From positions 248,001-312,000 of the forward strand of contig NZ_VFVR01000004.1 of NCBI RefSeq assembly GCF_006442205.1: a DNA stretch of 64,000 bases. The letters are read 5' to 3'. The notes beneath the pieces are model-generated. The model had not been told where the DNA came from and did no database searches. It saw only the letters and a list, made by a program, of their open reading frames with translations. This document shows positions 19,439-28,307 of this stretch, in pieces. Position 1 is the stretch's first letter; the number at the start of each line of letters is the position of its first letter. The translations under genes were made by a program, and so were the position numbers. This DNA comes from Mesorhizobium sp. B2-3-12 (lineage in GTDB: Bacteria; Pseudomonadota; Alphaproteobacteria; Rhizobiales; Rhizobiaceae).

Positions 19439-19443
19439 ATTCC
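19429..19443. promoter_or_regulatory. Candidate MurR operator B, in the divergent murA/murR promoter
   Basis: GGAATATTTTATTCC is the exact reverse complement of operator A (17187-17201). It lies between the divergent MurA-paralogue and regulator genes and overlaps the regulator's -10. A second perfect palindrome AGAATTAATTCT lies nearby at 19392-19403. Confidence 0.75.
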
Positions 19444-19477
19444 TCAGTCGTGGAATGCCGAACGCTCGAGAGGACCC

Positions 19478-20338
19478 ATGTCCGTTCTGAAGAAGATCGC
19501 CGCGAAGCTAGACGGCATGGCGGCCGGCGACCGCGAGATCGGCCGCTATATCGTCGATCATCCCGACCAGATGCTGCGCCTGTCGACGGCGGCACTCGCC
19601 GCCGAGATCGGCCGCAGCCAGTCGAGCGTCGTCAAGTTCAGCCAGAAGCTCGGCTATGCCAGCTACCAGGAGCTCAAGCTCGCCGTCAGCGAGGCGAGGT
19701 CGCGGGACTGGCAGATGCCGGCCGGCGTCATTCATGGCTCGATCGAGGTCGGCGACGGCTTTCCCGTCATCCTGAAGAAGCTGATCGGCTCCAAGCTGCT
19801 GTCGATGCAGCAGACCGTCGCCGCCAATACCGACCGCATCCTCACGCGGACCCTGGAACTGCTCGATGGCGCGCGGCGCATCCATCTGGTCGGTGTCGGC
19901 GCCTCCTCGCTGGTGGCGCGCGATTTCTCCTACAAGCTGATGAAGCTCGGCCGAAACGTGCTGCATGACAGCGACAGCCACATCCAGATGGCCAATGCCT
20001 CGACGCTCGGGCCCGACGACGTGCTGTTTGCGCTGTCCTATTCCGGCGCCAGCATCGAAACCCTGCGCATTGCCGAGCTTGCGGCCAAGCGCGGCACGAT
20101 GGTGATCGCCGTCACCGGCCTGCACGACAATCCGCTGAGCCGGGTCGCCGACATCCGCCTCTACACCATCGCCGACGAGGAGCGTGCGCGCTCCTCATCC
20201 ATCACCGCGCGCGACGCGCAGCTGACGCTGACCGACCTGTTGTTCATCCTCTTGGTGCAGCGGCAGCCGGACGCCAACGACTATGTCCATAACAGCGAGG
20301 CAGCTGTCTCGGTGCTGAAGGCCGAGCGGCCGTCGTAA
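19478..20338 (+). CDS. murR: MurR/RpiR family transcriptional regulator
   Basis: A 286-residue regulator: an N-terminal RpiR helix-turn-helix (STAALAAEIGRSQSSVVKFSQKLGY, about 38-62) and a C-terminal SIS phosphosugar-binding domain (VGVGASSLVARDFSYKL; LFALSYSGASIET). ATG 19478 has a GAGAGGA ribosome site; an upstream TTG in frame overlaps the operator and is unlikely. By analogy with E. coli MurR, which senses MurNAc-6P, this one should control the divergent MurA-NagK genes and the murQ operon through the two palindromes. Regulation is inferred from sites and position. Confidence 0.88.
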   Translation: MSVLKKIAAKLDGMAAGDREIGRYIVDHPDQMLRLSTAALAAEIGRSQSSVVKFSQKLGYASYQELKLAVSEARSRDWQMPAGVIHGSIEVGDGFPVILKKLIGSKLLSMQQTVAANTDRILTRTLELLDGARRIHLVGVGASSLVARDFSYKLMKLGRNVLHDSDSHIQMANASTLGPDDVLFALSYSGASIETLRIAELAAKRGTMVIAVTGLHDNPLSRVADIRLYTIADEERARSSSITARDAQLTLTDLLFILLVQRQPDANDYVHNSEAAVSVLKAERPS

Positions 20339-20343
20339 AGGCC

Positions 20344-21699
20344 TCAGACGCTTTCGAGATAGGTCTCGATCTCGAAGTCGCTGACGTTGAGGGCAAACGT
20401 GTTCAGTTCCTGGCGTTTGCAGGCGACGAACGAGTCGCGCAGGATTGCCGGGAAGATTTCCGCCACATGCGTCCCGCCTTCAAAGGCCGCGATCGCCGAC
20501 GCCCAGTCCGGCGGCAGCTTGGCCGGGACAGCGCCTTGCCCGTCATTGCCGGCCGGATCGCCCGGCGACATCTGCTTCTCGATGCCGATCAGGGCGGCGC
20601 CCAGTATGGCGGCAAGCACCAGATAGGGGTTGGCGTCGGCGCCCGAAACACGATGTTCGATGCGGCGCGCGGCGGTCGGGCCGCCGGGAATGCGGATCGC
20701 GACCATGCGGTTCTCATAGCCCCAGGCGACCGCGGTCGGCGCATAGGATCGCGGGCGCAGCCTGCGGTAGGAATTGAAGTGCGGCGCGAACACCAGCGTG
20801 CTTTCGGCCATCGCCGCCAGCAGCCCGCCCACCGCGTGGCGCATGGTGTCGGAGCCCTGGTCGGTGCCGTCGTCGAACACGTTGCGCCCATCGGCGTCGA
20901 CCAGGCTGAAATGGACGTGAAAACCATTGCCGGCGCGGTCGCCATAAGGCTTGGCCATGAAGCAGGCGGCAAAGCCGTGCTTGCGGGCAATCCCCTTCAC
21001 CGTGCGCTTGAACAGGACGGCGTCGTCGGCCGCCCGCAAGGCGTCAGCGACATGGTTCAGGTTGATCTCGAACTGGCCGACGCCGTTCTCGGCGATCGCC
21101 GTGTCGACGGGAATGCCTTGCGCGCGGCAGGCTTCGTAGATGTCGTGGATGAAGGCTTCGAAATCGTCGATCTCGTCGATCGACAGCGCCGCGTCGGAAT
21201 CGAGACGCCGTCCGGTGACAGGCGAGACCGGCCCGACCGGTCGCTGCGATTGCGGATCGACCAGGTAGAATTCGAGTTCGGTCGCCGCGACCGGAGTGAG
21301 ACCGAGCGCCTTGTAGCGATCGAGGATGCGGGCCAGTGCCCGCCGGGGATCACCGAGATAGGGTGCACCGCTCTCGTCGGCGAGCCACAGCGGCACGAGC
21401 GCCGTCGGATGCGCCGTCCATTCAACCGGCAGAATGCCGCGTCCCGTCCATTGGCAAAGGCCATCGGCATCGCCGGTCGAGAAGACCAGGCTGTTGCCTT
21501 CGATGTCCTCGCCCCAGACATCGAGCCCGATCAGCGAATAGGGCATGCGGAGCTTGCCCTCCAGCGCCTTGCGCGCCTGCTCGACCGGGATGCGCTTTCC
21601 CCGCATGATGCCGTTGAGATCGCACACCGCGGCGCGCAGGCTCTGGATGTCGTTTCGGCTCTCGAGCCAGCTCAGAACGTCCGCAATTGCATCGCTCAA
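20344..21699 (-). CDS. Glutamine synthetase family protein (gamma-glutamylpolyamine synthetase-like)
   Basis: A 451-residue ATP-dependent ligase of the glutamine synthetase superfamily, in the PuuA/GlnT branch and not the housekeeping GlnA. Landmarks: ELEFYLVD (metal Glu residues), ENGVGQFEINL, the ATP/His segment GNGFHVHFSL, and RIPGGPTAARRIEHRVSGADANPYL. It probably joins glutamate to an amine such as putrescine. No Tyr-adenylylation site of the GlnA kind is recognised. The start is a TTG (21699) because no ATG lies in frame nearby. It stands alone, convergent with the murR gene, with no other polyamine genes in view. Confidence 0.88.
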   Translation of the reverse strand: MSDAIADVLSWLESRNDIQSLRAAVCDLNGIMRGKRIPVEQARKALEGKLRMPYSLIGLDVWGEDIEGNSLVFSTGDADGLCQWTGRGILPVEWTAHPTALVPLWLADESGAPYLGDPRRALARILDRYKALGLTPVAATELEFYLVDPQSQRPVGPVSPVTGRRLDSDAALSIDEIDDFEAFIHDIYEACRAQGIPVDTAIAENGVGQFEINLNHVADALRAADDAVLFKRTVKGIARKHGFAACFMAKPYGDRAGNGFHVHFSLVDADGRNVFDDGTDQGSDTMRHAVGGLLAAMAESTLVFAPHFNSYRRLRPRSYAPTAVAWGYENRMVAIRIPGGPTAARRIEHRVSGADANPYLVLAAILGAALIGIEKQMSPGDPAGNDGQGAVPAKLPPDWASAIAAFEGGTHVAEIFPAILRDSFVACKRQELNTFALNVSDFEIETYLESV

Positions 21700-21932
21700 T
21701 TTCCGTTACCTCTGGTTCCCTGCGGTGCCGCGCCCGAGGCGGCCACCCTATTTCACGACAAGACAGATGATCAGTTCATGAAGGCACATCCGACATCAGT
21801 CGGAAGAATTTCCTTCATTTTTTCAAATCATTAGCCGGGATGTCGGGAGGCATTTCAGGAACCAATTGCGCGATTTGCGATCGCAACATAGAGGCAAGGC
21901 AAGGGAAAGCCAAGTGGCATCTGGGTAATGTC

Positions 21933-22190
21933 TCAGTTTGAATCTCGGCTGTAGCTGGAAGGCTGTGTCTTGGGAGATTTGACGCACACTGGTTCGCCTT
22001 TGCCGGGCCACGCACAGTCCCACCCCGGTCCGAAGCCAAAATTTCTTCGCGTCTGTATCTCGCGCGTTTGGATCGGGAAAATCAACAACGCAACAACTAG
22101 GACCGCCAACAGCACGAACACCAATAGGATCCCAGTAGCGTCTCCTGGTCGCAGCGGAGGCCGATAGACTTCGCGTCCGAGTATCTTCAT
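21933..22190 (-). CDS. Small single-pass membrane protein of unknown function
   Basis: An 85-residue protein from ATG 22190, with AGGGA a few bases upstream. A strongly hydrophobic helix (ILLVFVLLAVLVVALLIF, about residues 20-37) is followed by a basic stretch and a Cys-containing tail, GPGWDCAWPGKGEPVCVK, that is likely periplasmic or cytosolic depending on topology. The frame is open further upstream, but the longer start adds nothing recognisable. Proteins with this tail pattern look like conserved rhizobial hypotheticals; no function is known to me. The flanking regions (21700-21932 and 22191-22332) hold nothing else that I recognise. Confidence 0.6.
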   Translation of the reverse strand: MKILGREVYRPPLRPGDATGILLVFVLLAVLVVALLIFPIQTREIQTRRNFGFGPGWDCAWPGKGEPVCVKSPKTQPSSYSRDSN

Positions 22191-22332
22191 GTCGATCCCT
22201 GTCGACCAAAATTTGCCATCATATATTTGGGATCTGCCGAAATAAGCTTCAACAAAGAAGATCGCATTTGAACCGCCGCAAAGCGCCGTGGGGTGTTCTC
22301 TGGTCGCAGCCTTCTTTTTGTGTGGCAAACTG

Positions 22333-22349
22333 AGACGCTACCGGCGTCT
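22333..22349 (-). terminator. Possible hairpin after the GntR gene
   Basis: AGACGC and GCGTCT (6-bp arms, 5-base loop) lie 18 bases beyond the stop of the GntR gene. The following run is only TTT on the minus strand, so terminator activity is uncertain. Confidence 0.35.
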
Positions 22350-22366
22350 GCCCAGGAGACACCGGT

Positions 22367-23065
22367 CTAGCCCCTCGCTTTCGGAAACCTGGCCTGCCGC
22401 AGGATGTGCGCGGCGCCCTCGTCGATGTCGCGAACGATGGCCGCGCGCGCCCGGGCGCCGTCCTGTGCCTCGATCGCCGCGACGACTTCCTCGTGATAGT
22501 CGATGTCCAGGATCGAGGAGAGGTCGTCCTCGAACCCCGTGGCGAGGTTTCTCAGGAAAGGGCCGACCTGCATCCACACCGTCTCGATCAGAAAAATCAT
22601 CTGCTCGTTGCCGCAATGGCGATAGATCGAGAATTTGAAGTCGTGGTTCTTCCTGAGATAGTCGCCGATGTCGCCCTTGCGCGCGGCCAGGGTCAGGTCG
22701 GTGCAGTGGCGCCGGATCGCCCGCAGATTGTTGCCATTGATCAGCTTCGTCGCAATCTCGGTCGCCGGGCCTTCGAGGATCGTGCGCACGGCGGTCAATT
22801 GCGAGAACCGCTCGGCCGAGATCACCGGCACCTCGACGCTGCCGTTCGGCATCGGGCTCAGCGCCCGCAAGGCCTGCAACCGCATGAAGGCGCTGCGCAC
22901 CGGCATGTCGCTGGTGCCCAATTCCTTGGCCAGTTTGCGCGAGGTCAGCTTCTGGCCGGGCAGGAATTGGCCTGACATCAAAGCCCGCACAAGCTCCAGA
23001 TAGACCTTCTCGTGCAGGGGCACGGTGTCGACGGCGGTCAAACCGAAATGTGTTCTGTCGGCCAT
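22367..23065 (-). CDS. GntR family transcriptional regulator (FCD domain)
   Basis: A 232-residue regulator with an N-terminal winged helix (about 15-75: LPGQKLTSRKLAKELGTSDMPVRSAFMRL) and a C-terminal helical FCD ligand domain (LTAVRTILEGPATEIATKL; KNHDFKFSIYRHCGN; YHEEVVAAIEAQD). The recognition helix TSDMPVRSAFMRL departs from the common SRTPVREALRRL. The start is set at ATG 23065 (MADRTHFG) because it matches the family; the frame extends upstream without clear content. It lies 199 bases after the dimethylformamidase-like gene in the same direction and may regulate it. Confidence 0.87.
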   Translation of the reverse strand: MADRTHFGLTAVDTVPLHEKVYLELVRALMSGQFLPGQKLTSRKLAKELGTSDMPVRSAFMRLQALRALSPMPNGSVEVPVISAERFSQLTAVRTILEGPATEIATKLINGNNLRAIRRHCTDLTLAARKGDIGDYLRKNHDFKFSIYRHCGNEQMIFLIETVWMQVGPFLRNLATGFEDDLSSILDIDYHEEVVAAIEAQDGARARAAIVRDIDEGAAHILRQARFPKARG

Positions 23066-23264
23066 TGGCGGGGGCGTTGCTTCTGCATTCTGAAATTGAC
23101 CTGACGACACGCGCCGCGGACAAACCTTGAGCCGGGCACGGCGGGGACACCCAAGCCGCCGATTGATCATGCATGATAGACGCTTCGGTCGTTGCGCGGC
23201 AAGCCAAGTGCTGGAACCGGCGCGGCGGCGGGCTGCCTTCCTTTCCAGGCTATCGATCCGAGGC

Positions 23265-25310
23265 CTACCGGCTCCTTGCCGCCGCCAGATGCGTCAGCAA
23301 ATTCCTGGTGATCCGGCCGACGTCGTTCATGGCATCGCCGGCCGGCAAGGCGCCGCACCAGGCGACCGAACTGGCGCAGAAGATCAGGCCGCCCGAAGAC
23401 AGATGGCGCAGCGTCATCTCCGCGCAGCGGCGGCCGTCGCGCTCCCTGTCGCCTCCCTCGTACCAGCGCGTCGCGTCATGGACGAAGCTGTCCGGGAAGC
23501 CGGTCGCCCGCGCAATGACCATGGTGTCGGGGGATGTGCCCAGATGCGGGTCGGTGGCATCGACCTCGTAGCCGGCAGCGCCGCCAAGCACGATGCCCTC
23601 GTCGCCGAAGGTCTCGTTGGCGACGCCGTCGAACAACCACGCGGCCGAGGGTTGATGGCTTTCCGGTGTGCGTGTGAAGGGCCGTGCACTGTCGAACCCC
23701 ATCAGCGAGATGGCGACGCCCGTCAGCGAGAACTCGCCGCGCCCGCTGGCGCGCAGATAGCCGCCCGGCTGGTTGGTGATCGACAGCGACTGCTCGGCGA
23801 CCGGTCCATCCCAGGTGCGGCCCGCTTCGAGCGGCGAGCGGCGCAGTTCCATCAGATCGTCCTGGAATGCGACCTTGCCGGCAAAGCCATTGCCGCCGAG
23901 ATAGGCGATGCTGCCGCCCGCCGCCGCGAACTGGCGCAGCGCGTGCTCCATCTCGACCGACACATATTCGGGATGGCTGCCGGTGATGACCGCCTGATAG
24001 CCCTGCAAGCCGGCAAGGCCCCGCTCATGCAGGTCGCGGTCGGTGATGAGATCGAAGGCAATGCCGTTGCTATGGCAGAAACGCAGAAAGTACAGGTCGA
24101 CCGGCAGATTGTGCGGGCAGCCGCACAGCGGATAATTGTAGTCGTCGCGCAGCGTCGCCTTCGGCTTCCTGGTGGAACAGATCGACACGCCGCTGAGATC
24201 ACTATGGTAGTCGTAGAGCGACTTCAGATTGTTATCGATCGCGAAGCGATGGCCGCGATCCTCGCACATCCATTCGTAGAGATGCGCCGGCAGGAATTCA
24301 TCCGCATAGGCGAGATAGGTGGCTGTCGGCACCAGGAACAACAGCGGCGCCCGGCGCACCGACGAAGTGATGAAGAAGACGATACGCTCCGATCCTTCAT
24401 CGTGACCGACCTCGAAGGCATAGACCCCGGCCGGCGCCTCGGCGGGAACCTGTAATCGGTAGGAGGCGGGCCACTGCAACGCGCCCATGTCGTCGTCGTG
24501 GCAATGCACCGCGTCGTAATGCGACGGCACCAGGCGGGGATCGAAACTCGACCCATCCCAGCGGCGCGAGGTCATGCAGAAGGCGGGCTGGTTGACCGTT
24601 TCCAGGAGGAGGACGCGATCGGTGCCCATGGAGGCGATAGGGCCGCTCGGCAGCAAGGTCGGAAACGTCCAGGCGATACGACCGGCCGCGGTTCGCAAGG
24701 AGATCGCCGAGAATTTCGCATTGAGCGACCTGACATCGTTTGCCGTGCTGGTGCCGAAAACCATAGCGCCGGGCAGGGGCCGCCACGGCAGGTCGAAGCG
24801 ATGGTTCAGGTGAAATGGCGACAGGAGATCGTCCGAGTCGATCCGCACCATGGTCGCGCCATCAATCGACGAAATCTCGACCCTGAGCCAGGTGTTTGCC
24901 GGCAAGGCCACGCCGGTTTCGAGCGTCTCGCCGTCGTGGCCTGACGTCAGCCCCCCGTCCTGCAGGCCGAGGCGCAGGTTTCCGCTCTCGAACAGCACGC
25001 GGGCGCCATCGTTGCGGGTCAAATACACTTCGAAGGCGACACCTTCGATCTCGGTGGCCTTGGCCAGTTCCGCCGCCGCGATCCTCAGGAAGGATCCATG
25101 ATCGAAATCGCGATGGGACACGGCATTTCCCGTCGGCTCGACGCGCCAGCCCATCGGCTCGGCCGCTTGCGTGTCGAGCCGCACGACGCGCAAGTCGCTT
25201 GGCTGCCGCGACGACGACACGTGAAGGGCGACCGGTGTTCCGGCCGCTGTATGCCAGGGAACGGTGTAGCCCGAGACGGCCATGGCGGCGTGGTCGACGG
25301 GGCGCTTCAT
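23265..25310 (-). CDS. N,N-dimethylformamidase beta-subunit-like protein
   Basis: A 681-residue protein. The N-terminal half looks like a beta-sandwich (laminin-G-like), with a Trp-rich start [20 protein letters not shown]. The C-terminal half contains the conserved block [11 protein letters not shown], a region [18 protein letters not shown], and [20 protein letters not shown] plus [12 protein letters not shown]. These are hallmarks of the N,N-dimethylformamidase large-subunit family, a mononuclear-iron amidohydrolase. No small-subunit gene is adjacent, so it may act alone on another amide. ATG 25310. Substrate unknown. Confidence 0.8.
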   Translation of the reverse strand: MKRPVDHAAMAVSGYTVPWHTAAGTPVALHVSSSRQPSDLRVVRLDTQAAEPMGWRVEPTGNAVSHRDFDHGSFLRIAAAELAKATEIEGVAFEVYLTRNDGARVLFESGNLRLGLQDGGLTSGHDGETLETGVALPANTWLRVEISSIDGATMVRIDSDDLLSPFHLNHRFDLPWRPLPGAMVFGTSTANDVRSLNAKFSAISLRTAAGRIAWTFPTLLPSGPIASMGTDRVLLLETVNQPAFCMTSRRWDGSSFDPRLVPSHYDAVHCHDDDMGALQWPASYRLQVPAEAPAGVYAFEVGHDEGSERIVFFITSSVRRAPLLFLVPTATYLAYADEFLPAHLYEWMCEDRGHRFAIDNNLKSLYDYHSDLSGVSICSTRKPKATLRDDYNYPLCGCPHNLPVDLYFLRFCHSNGIAFDLITDRDLHERGLAGLQGYQAVITGSHPEYVSVEMEHALRQFAAAGGSIAYLGGNGFAGKVAFQDDLMELRRSPLEAGRTWDGPVAEQSLSITNQPGGYLRASGRGEFSLTGVAISLMGFDSARPFTRTPESHQPSAAWLFDGVANETFGDEGIVLGGAAGYEVDATDPHLGTSPDTMVIARATGFPDSFVHDATRWYEGGDRERDGRRCAEMTLRHLSSGGLIFCASSVAWCGALPAGDAMNDVGRITRNLLTHLAAARSR

Positions 25311-25698
25311 CGCCGCGAAACTCCGCGTCGCGATACCGGCGGCCGCATTCCCCTCGATGGCGAACTGGACAATTCTTTCATACCCTTGGGTTCTGGAGGT
25401 CGCCCCCTCGGCCTTGATGCCGACGAAGTGCGTGGAGATCTCACTCAGGCCATCAAGGCCATCGGCGAATCCACGACGACAGTATAACGATTGCCTGAAA
25501 CCGGACAGTCGTTCTCGCAGGTCGGCCTCTTCATCACAAATCTTGACCCGAGCGCACTTGCACGTGCGGCCGCTCTCTGGCTTTTTGGGGTACCCATCCG
25601 AACGGACTGATTCGCGTCATGCCGCTCGATTGCAATGTCCCGCGGGCAGTTTGCTTGTGGGTCGTGAAGCGCACGCAATTGGCGAAGGAGAAGCAGGC
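25311..25698. other. 388-base divergent intergenic region, dimethylformamidase-like gene / ftsZ2
   Basis: Holds the divergent promoters for both genes. The frame of ftsZ2 is open across the whole region, but nothing in it resembles protein sequence and the ftsZ2 start has a strong ribosome site, so it is taken as non-coding. I see no convincing -35/-10 pair, operator or RNA structure. Confidence 0.5.
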
Positions 25699-26736
25699 AT
25701 GGCCGAGTTCAAGAAGCCGGAAATCTCCGAGATGAGACCCAAGATCACAGTGATCGGCGTCGGCGGCGGTGGCGGCAACGCGATCAACAACATGATCGTG
25801 GAACAGCTTCAGGGAACCGAGTTCATTGCCGCCAACACCGATGCCCAGGCGCTGACGATGTCGAAGGCGACGCGGCTGATCCAGCTTGGCGCGCATGTCA
25901 CGGAAGGCCTTGGCGCCGGCTCGCTGCCCGAGATCGGCCGTGCCGCGGCCGAGGAATCGCTCGACGAGATCATGGATCATCTGGCCGGCACCCATATGTG
26001 TTTCGTCACCGCCGGCATGGGCGGCGGCACCGGCACGGGTGCGGCTCCGATCATCGCCCAGGCGGCGCGCAAGGCCGGCATCCTGACGGTCGGCGTCGTC
26101 ACCAAGCCGTTCACCTTCGAGGGCAGGCGCCGCATGCAGATGGCCGAAGAGGGCATCGAGCGGCTGCGCGAGGCCGCCGACACGGTGATCGTGATCCCCA
26201 ACCAGAATCTGTTCCGCATCGCCGATGCCAAGACCACCTTCGCCGATGCTTTCGTCATCGCTGACCGGGTGCTTTATGCCGGCGTCAGCTGCATCACCGA
26301 TCTCATCGTCAAGGAAGGCCTGATCAATCTCGACTTCGCCGACGTCAAATCGGTGATGCGCGGCATGGGCCGCGCTATGATGGGAACCGGCGAGGCGTCC
26401 GGCGACGGCCGGGCGATGAAGGCGGCGGAAGCCGCGATCGCCAACCCGCTGCTCGATGAAATGTCCATGAAGGGCGCCAAGGGCGTCCTGGTGTCGATAT
26501 CGGGCGGCAGGGACATGACCCTGTTCGAGGTCGACGAGGCGGCCACGCGCATCCGCGAGGAAGTCTACGAGGACGCCGACATCATCGTCGGCGCCATCTT
26601 CGACAAGAGCATGGAAGGCCGCTTCAGGGTCTCGGTGGTGGCGACCGGTCTGGACCGTGCGCTCGGCGAGGGGGAGGTCCATGCCGATATGGCACGGGAC
26701 CATCCAGGCCACGCGCCGACGCGGATCCTCCAATAG
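25699..26736 (+). CDS. ftsZ2: FtsZ2, short second FtsZ lacking the C-terminal tail
   Basis: A 345-residue tubulin-like GTPase. The GTP-binding G-box [12 protein letters not shown] (106-117), the N-terminal [13 protein letters not shown], and the T7 catalytic loop [11 protein letters not shown] are intact, so polymerisation and GTP hydrolysis are possible. The sequence stops right after the globular domain: there is no long linker and no conserved C-terminal peptide that binds FtsA, ZipA or MinC. This matches the short FtsZ2 known from Sinorhizobium, which accompanies a full-length FtsZ1 in the dcw cluster. GAAGGAGAAG precedes ATG 25699. It is monocistronic, not linked to ftsQA. Confidence 0.93.
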   Translation: MAEFKKPEISEMRPKITVIGVGGGGGNAINNMIVEQLQGTEFIAANTDAQALTMSKATRLIQLGAHVTEGLGAGSLPEIGRAAAEESLDEIMDHLAGTHMCFVTAGMGGGTGTGAAPIIAQAARKAGILTVGVVTKPFTFEGRRRMQMAEEGIERLREAADTVIVIPNQNLFRIADAKTTFADAFVIADRVLYAGVSCITDLIVKEGLINLDFADVKSVMRGMGRAMMGTGEASGDGRAMKAAEAAIANPLLDEMSMKGAKGVLVSISGGRDMTLFEVDEAATRIREEVYEDADIIVGAIFDKSMEGRFRVSVVATGLDRALGEGEVHADMARDHPGHAPTRILQ

Positions 26737-26740
26737 GATT

Positions 26741-26761
26741 TATTGGCGGGCCTCGCCAATA
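26741..26761 (+). terminator. Hairpin after ftsZ2
   Basis: TATTGGCG and CGCCAATA form a perfect 8-bp stem with a 5-base loop, four bases after the ftsZ2 stop. There is no clear U-run, so it is a likely but not certain terminator. Confidence 0.5.
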
Positions 26762-26909
26762 GCGCCGTATTGCGTGCGCAGGGGGCTGATCGGGACAATC
26801 GGCACGCAGCGTCTGTATTGATCTCCAGTCCGCCGCTGCTACAAGAATCCGTCACAGACTGCCATCTATACTGGCAACTGGCATTCGTTCTGGCGACCAG
26901 AGGCGCGGC

Positions 26910-28307
26910 TTGGAATTTGACTTGAAAACGATCGAGGCGCTTGCCCCTGACCAGGCATCGCTGAGCGCCGCTTCCAAGCTGACCAAACGATCGAACTGGC
27001 CACGCCTCGAAAAGAACGAAGCGCTGGCCCTCATGTGGGGCGAGTGTCAGGGATCCGGCTCCAATCCCTACCGCGTGGTCGTCGACACCGGCGATCATGG
27101 CTATAAATGCACGTGCCCGTCGCGAAAATTTCCCTGCAAGCATAGCCTCGCCTTGATGTGGATCGCCGCCACGGTGCCGACCAGTTTCACCCCGGCCGAT
27201 TCGACGCCGGAGTGGGTGAATGACTGGCTCGGCCGGCGCAGGAAAACCACGCCACCGCCCACGCAGCCGGCCTCGGGTGCCGGCGGCAAGAGCATCGGTG
27301 AGGCCGCGCGGAGCGACGAGAGCACCGAGGTGGAAGACGCGGCGGCCGTGGAACGCCGCGAATCGGCACAGCGCAAGCGGGCCGAGGAGACGCGATCCTC
27401 TGTGTCGGCGGCGCTGGACGAGATGGACCAGTGGATATCGGATCAGTTGCGGCTTGGCCTTGCCGGATTTGTCGAGAACAGCAGCGACCGTTGCCGCCGG
27501 ATTGCCGCGCGTCTGGTCGACATGAAGGCGACGGCCCTTGCCGGGCGTATTGATGAAATTCCATCGCGCCTGATGTCGCTGCGCAAAGAGGAACGGCCCG
27601 ATGCGGCGATCCGCGAACTTGGCAAGCTGGTGGTGCTGGCCAAGGCCTGGCGTGCCGCACCCGACGATCCCGAACTGAAGCGGTTGGTGTCGACTTCCGA
27701 GACGCGCGACCAGGTTCTGGCGAGCCCCCACGCGGTCCAGGTCGAAAGTACTTGGGAGGTTCTTGGCGAGAAGATCGAGACCCGCCGCGATGGCCTCGTC
27801 AGCCATTCGACCTGGCTGCTCGATCTCAGGAGCGCCGCTCCGCGCTTTGCGCTTCTGCTCGATTATTTCCCGGCTTCGGCCGGCCGCCGGTCCAACGCCT
27901 TCACGCCAGGCGACCGCTTCGACGCGCGGCTGATCTTCTATCCGTCGCGGCAGCCGCTGCGTGCCCTGGTGATGGACCGCAGGGGTGACGTCTCTTCGGG
28001 CGAATGGCCCGCTGTCGCGTCGAGCGAACCGGATCCGCTCACCACGCATCTTGCCTGTCAGGACGCGGCGCCGTGGCTCACCGATTGTCCTGTCATGCTG
28101 CCGCAAGGCGCGATCCTGCTCGACGACCGGGGCGCGCCCTGGTGGCAGGCGGCCGGCGACCCGAACGGCATCGCCTTGCCGATCAACGAGGCTGTCAGTC
28201 CAACCCTGCTCGGTATCGATCTCGCGGCCACGGCCGCGCTTTGGAATGGCAGCCGGCTTGACCTCCTGGCGGCTCAGAGCAATTTCGGGAGGCTCGATTT
28301 GTCGTGA
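26910..28307 (+). CDS. SWIM zinc finger protein (YehQ-like)
   Basis: A 465-residue protein with an N-terminal SWIM zinc finger, C67-x-C69-x6-C76-x-H78 (CTCPSRKFPCKH), preceded by the usual WGECQGSG...PYRVVVD sheet. After a Pro-rich linker (about 110-130) comes a helical charged region and a C-terminal domain without a recognised family. SWIM fingers bind DNA or proteins. The start is taken as TTG 26910; no ATG fits. It is the first gene of a five-gene operon and overlaps the next by four bases (GTGA). E. coli YehQ is the SWIM partner in the related yehLMPQ operon. Confidence 0.82.
   Translation: MEFDLKTIEALAPDQASLSAASKLTKRSNWPRLEKNEALALMWGECQGSGSNPYRVVVDTGDHGYKCTCPSRKFPCKHSLALMWIAATVPTSFTPADSTPEWVNDWLGRRRKTTPPPTQPASGAGGKSIGEAARSDESTEVEDAAAVERRESAQRKRAEETRSSVSAALDEMDQWISDQLRLGLAGFVENSSDRCRRIAARLVDMKATALAGRIDEIPSRLMSLRKEERPDAAIRELGKLVVLAKAWRAAPDDPELKRLVSTSETRDQVLASPHAVQVESTWEVLGEKIETRRDGLVSHSTWLLDLRSAAPRFALLLDYFPASAGRRSNAFTPGDRFDARLIFYPSRQPLRALVMDRRGDVSSGEWPAVASSEPDPLTTHLACQDAAPWLTDCPVMLPQGAILLDDRGAPWWQAAGDPNGIALPINEAVSPTLLGIDLAATAALWNGSRLDLLAAQSNFGRLDLS

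Noticed and set aside
25282..25698. N-terminal extension of FtsZ2 through the open upstream frame
   Set aside because: The extension has no FtsZ-like sequence, and GAAGGAGAAG lies just before the ATG at 25699.
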